The translations under genes were made by a program, and so were the position numbers. This document shows, piece after piece, positions 55,264 through 64,000 of a DNA stretch of 64,000 nt; position 1 is the stretch's first letter, and each line of letters starts with the position of its first letter. Under the pieces are notes generated by a model. That model ran no database searches, had not been told where the DNA came from, and saw only the letters and a program-made list of their open reading frames with translations. Origin of the DNA: Salvelinus alpinus (Eukaryota > Chordata > Actinopteri > Salmoniformes > Salmonidae); assembly GCF_045679555.1 (NCBI RefSeq), contig NC_092092.1, positions 7,309,643-7,373,642 of the forward strand, in the 5' to 3' direction.

Positions 55264-56757
55264 TACATTTCAATAAACAGGTGTGCGTTGTTCAAAGTTA
55301 ATTTGTGGAATTTCTTTCCTTCCTAATGCGTTCGAGCCAATCAGTTGTGTTGTGACAAGGTAGGGGTGGTATACAGAAGATAGCCCTATTTGGTAAAAGA
55401 CCAAGTCCATATTATGGAAAGAACAGCTCAAATAAGCAAAGAGAAATGACAGTCAATCAGTACTTTAAGACATGAAGATCAGTCAATTCGGAAAATTTCA
55501 AGAACTTTGAAAGTTTCTTCAAGTGCCGTTGCAAAAACCATCAGGGGCTATAATGAAACTGTCTCTCATGAGGACCGCCACAGGAAAGGAAGACCCAGAG
55601 CTTCCTCTGCTGCAGAAGACAAGTTCATTAGAGTTACCAGCCTCAGAAATTGCAGCCCAAATAAATGCTTCACAGAGTTCAAGTTACAGACACATCTCAA
55701 CATCAACTGTTCAGAGGAGACTGTGTGAATCAGTCCTTCATGGTCGAATTGCAGCAAAGAAACCACTACTAAAGGACAACAATAATAAGAAGAGACTTAC
55801 TTGGGCCAGGAAACATGAGCAAAGGACATTAGACCGGTGGAAATCTGTTCTTTGGTCTGGTGAGTCCAAATTTGAGATTTTTGGTTCCAACTACCGTGTC
55901 TGTGTGAGATGCAGAGTAGGTGAACAGATGATCTCTGCATGTGTGGTTCCCACCGTGAAGCATGGAGGAGGAGGGGTGATGGTGTGGGGGTGCCTTGCTG
56001 GTGACACCGTCTGTGATTTATTTAGAATTCAAGGCACACTTAACCAGCATGTCTACCACAGCATTCTGAAGCGATACGCCATCCTCTCTGGTTTGCACTT
56101 AGTGGGGACAATCATTTGTTTTTCAACAGGACAATGACCCAACACAGCTCCAGGCTGTGTAAGGGCTATTTGACCAAGAAGGAGCGTGATGGAGTACTGC
56201 ATCAGATGACCTGACCTCCACAATCACCCAACCTCGACCCAATTGAGATGGTTTGGGATGAGTTGGACCACAGAGTGAAGGAAAAGCAGTCAACAAGTGC
56301 TCAGCAATTTGTGGGAACTCCTTCAAGACTGTTGGAAAAGCATTCCAGGTGAAGCTGGTTGAGAGAATGCCAAGAGTGTACAAAGCTGTCACCAAGGCAA
56401 AGGGTAGCTACTTTGAAGAATCTAAAATCTAAAATACTTTTTGATTTGTTTAACACCTTTTTGGGTTACTACATGATTCCATATGTGATATTTCATATTT
56501 TTGATGCCTTCAATATTATTCTACAATGTAGAAAATAGTAAAAATAAAGACAAACCTTTGAGTGAGTAGGTGTGTCCAAACGTTTGACTGGTAGTGTATT
56601 TGAGCATATCAAGATATTGGTTTATTCTTACAGTTAATCTACACTATTCTGCATTTTATAAAATGCATACATTACTGCATGAACAAAACCCTGTCACAGA
56701 CCCTTAACTTAGCATAGCACCTTTTTTTCCTGGAGAATGTATCTAGAATCTAAACGT

Positions 56758-56950
56758 GTTCTTCGGCTGTCCCCATAGGAGAACCCTTTGAAGAACCCTT
56801 TTTGGTTCCAGGTAGAACCCTTTTGGGTTCCATGTAGAACCCTTTCCCGCAGAGAACTCTACATGTAACCCAAAAATGGTTCTACCTGGAACAAAAAACG
56901 GTTGTACCTAGACCCCAAAAAGTGTTCTCCTATGGGGACACTCGAAGAAC
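56758..56950. mobile_element. Palindromic MITE (unit D)
   Basis: Same hairpin element as 28030-28222. Confidence 0.7.
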
Positions 56951-57232
56951 CATTTTGGAACCCTTTTTTCTAAGAGTGTACCTAATTGCCCTGCTGATGG
57001 CCCATCAACGGTGGGAGGTGTATTCCAACTGGTTAGGTAGGTATTTTCTACCAGAACATTCAGAGACATACTGTATGCCTAGTTCCAACTATCCGGATAA
57101 AAGAAAGAACCAGAGAAACAGGATAGCTATTCTTAGATACAACATATAATAGTGTGGGTGCACTTGTCACAACGACAGTACATGTCATAGAGATCATTCG
57201 TTGTTGTCATTGACCAGCCCCATTGTCTACAG

Positions 57233-57240
57233 TAAATAAG
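57233..57240 (+). promoter_or_regulatory. TATA-like box of protease gene D
   Basis: TAAATAAG, 228 bp upstream of the predicted ATG. Confidence 0.4.
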
Positions 57241-57460
57241 AGTCGTACATGTATAGGGCCAACCCAACAGAGCTACACAGAAGAAAGGTTGAATGCACAG
57301 ATACAGGTGAGCTCGTCTAACATATTTGTGAATGAAGCCAGTTTTGAAGAAGGGGATAATGATATTCGTGGGTATGACGATAATGATAATCATGATGATA
57401 AACATAATGATAAACATGATAATCATGTTATGATAATCATGTTATAAGGAGCTTCTGACA

Positions 57461-60400
57461 ATGAGGAGTCAAAGGACGCTTTCCGTGTTGCTTCTGTTGA
57501 TGATGGGTAAGTACTTCATCCATTTTGTTTGATGCTGATTGTGCTACTATTTTAAATGTGAATGTCATTTGGCTGACCTTGATTCCACCCTGTTGTTTCA
57601 CAAGGTATGGTGACCACTGCGGTTCCTGGTGAGTTTACATTGTGTCCAATTCCACTTTTCAACTCTGACTGAATTATAGAAGACTGAAACCATCATGTTG
57701 ATACTTATAGATAACAGGAAACAAGCAGAGATCAGATCACTTTGTAGTGAATGAACTAGCACAGATAAATCAATTTACTTCCTTATTCAACAGAAAGAAT
57801 GCATGGGAATGCAAGTTAACTTGCACACTTAAATTTAATTAATATTGCCACAATATCACTCGAGATGATCTGTGATTTAGAATTAAAGATTTTTGGAACA
57901 TAACTGTTTTCATAGTGTTTTAGTGTAGATTCTATACACACATTCCATACATTGTTTAATTTAGAGAATTAGCTAATCTTTATCTACTTTGTTGGTTAAA
58001 ACCACATGATGCACATTAGATGATGTCAAAAGTGTTTGAATCGCTCTAGAAGTATTATCTTCAGTAAATACAATATATATGGCCTAAGTAGCCATGATTG
58101 CTAACATTACCTAGCCTTAGTCAGATGACTTATAAACAGTGGTGGAAAAAGTACCCAAATCATCATACTTGAGTAAAAGTAAAGATACCTTAATAGAAAA
58201 TGACTCAAGTAAAAGTGCAAGTCACCCAGTAAAATACTTCTTGAGTAAAAGTCTAACAGTATTTGGTTTTAAATATACTTAAGTATCAAAAGTAAATGTA
58301 ATTGCTAAAATATACTTAAGTATCAAAAGTATCACGAATAATTTTGTGATATTATATTAAAACCTCTTAAGGATCTGCGCCTTTTTATCAATTTTCGCCT
58401 AAAATGACAAACCCAAATCTAACTGCCTGTAGCTCAGACCCTGAAGCAAGGATATGCATTTTCTTGGAAACACTTTGAAGTTTGTGGAGATGTGAAAGGA
58501 ATGTAGGAGAATATAACACTTTAGATCTGGTAAAAGCTAATACAATGAAAAAACCAACAGTTCTTTTGTATTTTTTTGTACCATCATCTTTGAAATGCAA
58601 GAGAAAGGCCATAATATATTATTCCAGCCCGGGTTCAATTTAGATTTTGGCCACTAGATGGCAGCAGTGTATGTGCAAAGTTTTAGACTGATCCAATTAG
58701 CCATTGCATTTATGTATAAAAAATGCTGTATCAAGACTGCCCAAATGTGTCTAATTTGTTTATTTAACCTCCTGGCTAGATGATGAATTTCGAGTGGATC
58801 ACGAGCAGAATGGTTTTGGGGGTGCTTAGCACTTTCTCATTCAAACAACTAGCAAAAGTCTAAATGCTGAAACCCTGTTTTGTTATTATGTAGCAGTTAT
58901 AGTTTCTGTCTGGTTTATAATTACTATCAAAATGTCCCAAAATAATATACATCAACCAGTGGTTGCAGCATGGTACAACACAACACATTGCTCTTAAAAT
59001 GTCACAAAATAAGTTTAAAAATCAACTGGTGGTTGCCGCATGATACAACGTAACAAACAAGCGCTTAAATAAAAAAGGAAATCTCATATTTTGGGGTTAC
59101 AGGGCTTTATACAGGAAGTGCTCGTGCTTGGTTTTCAACCTCTTTGTCTATTCCCTCCAGCAACTACTGCTGATGCAGCCATCACTTCAACGGTTGGCCA
59201 TTCATCAGCCACTGGTGAGTTTACATTAAGTCCAATAAGTGATTTTCAACCCACTTCTCAATCCTCTCTGACTGACTGAATTGTAACCATCTCTCATCTT
59301 AATCATATAGTATGTTATATATACAACCGTTCAAAACTTTGGGGTCAATTAGAAATGTCCTTGTTTTTGAAAGAAAAGCAATTTTTTTGTCCATTAAAAT
59401 AACATTAAATTGATCAGAGATACAGTGTTGACATTGTTAATGTTGTAAATGACTATTCTAGCTGGAAACGGCAGATTTTTTAATGGATATCTACATAGGT
59501 GTAACAGTATAACTTTAAACCGTCCCCTCGCCCCGACACGGGCGCGAACCAGGGACTCTCTGCACACATCAACAACTGACACCCACGAAGCGTCGTTACC
59601 CATCGCTCCACAAAAGCCGCGGCCCTTGCAGAGCAAGGTGCAACACTACTTCTAGGTTTCAGAGCAAGTGACGTAACTGATTGAAACGCTAGTAGAGCGT
59701 ACCCGCTAACTAGCTAGCCATTTCACATCCGTTACATAGGCGTACAGGGGCCCATTATCAGCAACCATCACTTCTGTGTTCCAATGGCACGTTGTGTTAG
59801 CTAATCCAAGTTTATCATTTTAAAAGGCTAACTGATCATTAGAAAGCACTTTTGCTATTATGTTAGCACAGCTGAAAACCGATGTTCTGGTTAAAGAAGC
59901 AATACAACTGTCCTTATTTAGACTATTTGAGTATCTGGAGCATCAGCATTTGTGGGTTCGATTACAGGCTCAAAATGGCCAGAAACAAAGAACTTTCTTC
60001 TGAAACTCATCAGTCTATTTTTGTTCTGAGAAATGAAGGCTATTCCATGTGAGAATTTGCGTCCCTCTGCAACTGGATCTTCGACATCCTGACGGGTCAC
60101 CCCTAGGTGGCAAGGGTAGGTAACAACACATCTGCCATGCTGACCGTCAACACAGGGGCCCCTCAGGGGTGCATGCTTAGTCCCCTCATGTACTCCCAGT
60201 TCAGTGCATAGCCTCGCCCGACTCCAACACCATCATTAAGTTTGCTGATGACACGACGGTGCTAGGTCTGATCACTGACAATGATGAGACAGCCTATAGG
60301 GAGGAGGTCAGTGACCGGGCACTGTGGTGCCATGACAACATCCTCTCCCTCAATGTCAGCCAGACAAAGGAGCTGATCGTGGTCTACAGGAAATGAAGGG

Positions 60401-63400
60401 CCGAGCATGCCCCCTGGGCTTTAGTGGAGCGGGTCAAGAACTTCAAGTTCCTCGGTGTCCCCATCACTAAGGATTTAACATGGTCCAGACACACCAAGAC
60501 AGTCATGAAGAGGGCACGACAACAACTTTTCCTCCCCAGGAGACTGAAAATATTTGGCATGGGTCCCCCCAGATCCTCAAAAAGTTCTACAGCTGCACCA
60601 TTGAGAGCATATTGACCGGTTGCATCACCGCCTGGTATGGCTAATGTTCGACATCTGACCGTAAGGCCCTACAGAGGGTAGTGCATACGGCCCAGCACAT
60701 CACTGGGGCCAAGCTTCCTGCCATCCAGGACCTAAATACTAGGCGTGTCCGAGGAAGGCCTTAAAACATTGGCAAAGACTCCAGCCACCCAAGTCATAGA
60801 CTGTTCTCTCTACTACCGCATGGCAAGCGGTACCTGAGCGCCAAGTCCAGGTCCAAAAGGCTCCTTAACAGCTTCTACCCCCAAGACAAAAGACTCCTGA
60901 ACAATTAATGAAATGGCCACCTGGACTATTTACATTTTACACTGCTGCTACTCGCTGTTTATTATCTATGCATAGTCACTTTATCCCTACCTACATGTAC
61001 AAATTACCTCAGCTAACCTGTACCCAGCACATTGACTCGGTACCGGTACCCCCTGTATATAGTCTAGTTATTGTTAATTTATGATGTTATTTTTTAATTT
61101 TTTAAACTTTAGTTTATTTAGAAATATTTTCTTAACTCTATTTATTGAATGGCATTGTTGGTCAAGGCCTTGTAAGTAAGCAGGTAGCCTAGTGGTTAGA
61201 GCTTTGGGCTAGTAACCCAAAGGTTGCTGGATTGAATCCCTGAGCTGACAAGGTAAAAATCTGTCGCGTAACATGCATTTTTCTCTCCTTTACTTGACTC
61301 AAATGAGAAAGTATATATTTCGCAGTCGTTTTGCATATTGCGCCCTACTTTCTGACTCACCTGAACCCCGGACAAGAATTCCATCTGTGTGTGGGAATTC
61401 GGGAAACTCAGTACCGAGCCGCCCACTGTTGACATACTTCCAAAATGACAAAGTGCAAAGAACCTTTGAAGGTCTCAAAGGGTTCTTTGGATCAGTATGG
61501 TTCTACATAGAACCATCACCCTTCCTACAGAACCCTTGAGGAACCTTCCAAGTGCTAAACATGAGTTTCTGACATTGTATTTTCATCTAAAATCAGTTTG
61601 GCTGAGATCCCGGTGCAGATATCACACGATAGGTTTCCAATATAAATTGTTGATATAATACCAATGGCAAATGTGGAGTATTTAATTCCAATAATCTCTA
61701 TTTTTATGTTAGTGTGTGGCATCTCTCCACTCAACAACAAAATAGTGGGAGGTGAAAATGCCCCTGCAGGAAGTTGGCCCTGGCAGGCAAGTCTCCAAAC
61801 TTCTGACGGACATGTTTGCGGTGGGTCCCTCGTCAACAAGGTGTGGGTGATGTCTGCAGCCCACTGCTTCACCAGGTGAGTTAGCGTTAGATAACAGGTG
61901 CTTCTACACCTGCATTGCTTTCTGTTTGGGGTTTTAGGCTGGGTTTCTGTACAGCACTTCGAGATATTAGCTGATGTACGAAGGGCTATATAAAATAAAC
62001 TTGATTTGATTTGAGATACAGGGGACATAAAAGTTGTAATACAAATAGATAATTATGTCAGTTATTTGTGATGCAGCTGAGCGCAACTCTTGAAATAAGT
62101 TTTCCAAAATGTAACTGTCCATTAATTCCATGTTAATCTTATATTTCATCACTTTGATCCATCTTAATTTAGTTACATTTTTCATTCCAACAAAAAGCTC
62201 AGACCCAAATGGTTGGAACATTAGCCTTGGTCGTCAGACCCTGGAGGGAATTAACCCCAACGAAGTGTCCAGAACTGTGGCTGAGATCATTATACATCCA
62301 GATTACAACGAGTTCACAAAGGACAACGACATTGCTCTGCTCAAACTCTCCTCGCCGGTCAACTTCACAAACTACATCCGCCCCGTCTGTCTGGCAGCAA
62401 ATGATAGTGTTTTCAACAATGGTACTGATAGCTGGGTGACCGGCTGGGGTAACATCAATGAAGGAGGTGAGGACACATTCATGATCCATTGTAGGAGATG
62501 TTGATGAGATTATGTTTTATGTGAAACAGTATCCCCAGTGGTCACAATGCAGGTGCACACGGAAAAAAATAGTTTCTTATTCTGATGGAAATTGACAACC
62601 TGATGAAAACTGTCCTGAAGTTGTTACCTCCCATTTTTAATCTCCCATCACACATCACTTTATTTCCTTCAGTTCCCCTCTCATCCCCCCAGGATCTGCA
62701 AGAAGTGGAGGTTACAGTAGTGGGGAACAGACAGTGTGAATGCCTCAATGGGGCCGGCTCAATCACAGACAACATGCTCTGTGCTGGTGATCTGGCAGGG
62801 GGCAAGGACTCGTGTCAGGTAAAGTTCACGCTAACCCATCTTGTTCTACTACAGGGCCCAGTTTTTCAAAAGTTATCGATTCGGATTTCGGCAAGCGGAC
62901 AGGATTAAACGCATAGAAATAGAATGAATAGAACGGGCGTCCCCATTCAGGTCAATGATACGCCTGTTCTACTCATTATATTTATATGCTTTTAATCCGA
63001 TTGCCGAAATCTGATCAGATAAGTTTGGAAAAACTGGGCCCTGTTCCATTTCATTTCCTAGAGCCTTCTTTTAATGACCTTGCTCCATCTTCTCAGGGTG
63101 ACTCAGGAGGTCCACTGGTGATTCAACAGAACTCTGTCTGGGTCCAGTCTGGGGTTGTTAGTTGGGGTCAGGGCTGCGCTCGGCCCAATCTCCCTGGGAA
63201 CTACACCAGAGTGTCCAGTTACCAGTACTGGATCGACTCCCATATCAGGACCGACAAGCCAGGCTTTGTCCAATTTACCTCCAGTGGGGTAGATGCTGAC
63301 AGCGATTACATCTGTTCTCATGGCCCAACAACTACTGTCGACCACAACCCCTACCCCTCCACCTACTATTACCCCTACCCTTACCCCTACCCTTACCCCT

Positions 63401-63537
63401 ACCCTTACCCCTACCAACACCCCGACCCTTACCAATACCCTTACCCTTACGAATCCATTTTTGATCATGGGCACAGTTTGTTCAGCTCCCTTTATTTGCT
63501 GAGCACCTTGTTCATTCTGATGTTTCTTACCATTTAA
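57461..63537 (+). CDS. Trypsin-like serine protease, copy D, extra glycosylation sequons and hydrophobic anchor
   Basis: Exons 57461-57506, 57605-57628, 59161-59214, 61713-61875, 62198-62466, 62673-62818 and 63097-63537 give 380 aa. Signal peptide, linker, activation site and triad (His92/Asp140/Ser237, S1 Asp231) are as in copy C. Differences start in exon 5: Ser151 becomes Asn, creating NFT; loop residues 207-215 read CECLNGAGS; Ile269 becomes Asn in the PG-x-YTR motif, creating NYT beside the S1 pocket; the post-domain segment reads [15 protein letters not shown]. The tail has seven Tyr-Pro repeats instead of six, then ESIFDHGHS and the same [15 protein letters not shown] end. The frame is open throughout. 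Likely a membrane-anchored trypsin-like protease with altered surface or pocket properties (inference). Confidence 0.87.
58137..58767. repeat. Two dispersed teleost repeats in intron 2 (unit D)
   Basis: As the unit C copy. Confidence 0.6.
58651..58669. promoter_or_regulatory. CTCF-like motif in intron 2 (unit D)
   Basis: CCACTAGATGGCAGCAGTG, identical to units A and C. Confidence 0.55.
59324..60063 (+). mobile_element. Tc1-like 5' half in intron 3 (unit D)
   Basis: As 46494-47233. Confidence 0.75.
59500..59736 (-). mobile_element. 237-bp TIR element with TAGG duplication (unit D)
   Basis: Same position and sequence as 46670-46906. Confidence 0.8.
60064..61177 (+). pseudogene. Decayed LINE reverse transcriptase remnant (unit D)
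   Basis: As 47234-48347. Confidence 0.75.
61180..61266 (+). mobile_element. 3'-truncated tRNA-derived SINE (unit D)
   Basis: Same deletion junction as units A and C. Confidence 0.75.
61456..61547. repeat. MITE fragment (unit D)
   Basis: As 20569-20660. Confidence 0.5.
61897..62015. repeat. Dispersed repeat in intron 4 (unit D)
   Basis: As 21010-21128. Confidence 0.5.
62851..63044. mobile_element. Hairpin MITE in intron 6 (unit D)
   Basis: As 21964-22157, with a few unit D-specific substitutions. Confidence 0.75.
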
Positions 63538-64000
63538 ATTCTTTCCGTGATGCAGTCAAGGGCAAGGTTTTATTGGCAGTCTGAGTGCAAGTGCTATTCG
63601 TTGGGGAGATGTATCTTTTAAAGTAATGGCTGGCGTGCTCTGGAAGAACGAGAGTTGGGAAGGAGGTATCCTATGGCTGCATATCCTATCTAGTATATTG
63701 TGTGTTCACTTTTCCCTGGGCACATCCGGCTGAGTGAGTGTTGTTTTCAATGGGCCTTACTGTTGTCTTGATTTATTTGTGAAGATGGATAACCTGAAAT
63801 ATATTTACTTATTTATTAAAGGGGCAATATGGGATACAAACAAACAGAGACCATGACACTTTTTTTGTAAAACGCTTAGGGATAGAGCTGAAGAAATGTA
63901 TCTCTTAAATTCATAGACAGAGGTTTGGGTACAATGACTGTCTGATAGCATTAACAATGTTTTGTAAGCTTTACAATTTTTTACAATTACATTGTTTACA
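63538..64000. other. Start of the 3' flank of gene D
   Basis: No gene. Resembles unit A (CTTTCCGTGATGCAG, GAAATATATTTAC) more than B or C. Confidence 0.6.

Larger units (their letters stand above)
54499..56596 (+). mobile_element. Tc1-like remnant (unit D), split by Tigger-like insertion
   Basis: As the unit C copy, but interrupted at 54587-55263. The transposase pieces are the same as in C and equally broken. Confidence 0.8.
52120..64000 (+). repeat. Tandem unit D (runs off the window end)
   Basis: Nearly identical to unit C from 52120 to about 62330, apart from the Tigger-like insertion. From exon 5 onward it differs from C at many sites. By comparison with C, about 0.95 kb of the unit lies beyond the window. 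Confidence 0.9.

Overview
The window is teleost nuclear DNA, almost certainly from a salmonid. Most of it is Tc1/mariner copies (including Sleeping Beauty-like IR/DR ends), non-LTR retrotransposon pieces, tRNA-derived SINEs and small palindromic DNA elements of salmonid type. The host genes are intron-containing with canonical splice sites. The assignment rests on recognising repeat families by eye; no database search was made.

The main feature is a direct tandem array of four large repeat units, each carrying one complete trypsin-like (S1A) serine protease gene on the + strand. Unit A is 3722-24076 (gene 16579-22617), unit B 24077-39967 (gene 28733-38548), unit C 39968-52119 (gene 44631-50701) and unit D 52120 to beyond the window end (gene 57461-63537). 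The core unit is about 12.15 kb; the length differences come from unit-specific insertions and deletions. All four genes fit one seven-exon model: a signal-peptide exon, a 24-nt and a 54-nt exon encoding a Thr/Ser-rich linker, and four exons encoding the Cys-containing propeptide, the protease domain with His/Asp/Ser triad and trypsin-type S1 Asp, a Tyr-Pro repeat tail and a C-terminal hydrophobic segment. No frame is broken. Copy A has an 8-nt net insertion in the Tyr-Pro tail that removes the hydrophobic end, so it may be secreted while the others are membrane- or GPI-anchored.

Region by region: 1-3721 is left flank with small DNA elements, a 5'-truncated LINE with an open RT frame and a CA microsatellite. 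Unit A opens with a nest of broken transposons (3.8-7.0 kb), a near-intact Tc1 element (7011-8618) and an almost full-length LINE (about 9466-14290) with endonuclease, RT and a 2A-like motif. Units B, C and D share a simpler 5' part: a Sleeping Beauty-like remnant, a reversed LINE 3' piece with a poly(G) tract, a hairpin repeat and a second Tc1 remnant; in D that last remnant carries a 677-bp pogo/Tigger-like insertion. Introns 2 and 3 of every gene hold further Tc1, LINE and SINE remnants. Unit B alone carries a 3-kb minisatellite of a 17-bp unit in intron 3.

The units are mosaics. C and D look like B at their 5' ends, switch to A-like sequence inside intron 2, and C returns to B-like sequence by exon 6, which fits unequal crossing-over or gene conversion. 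Unit-specific insertions with recognisable empty sites in sister units (Tc1 in A, Tigger in D, a 237-bp element in A/C/D but not B) provide internal markers for the order of events.
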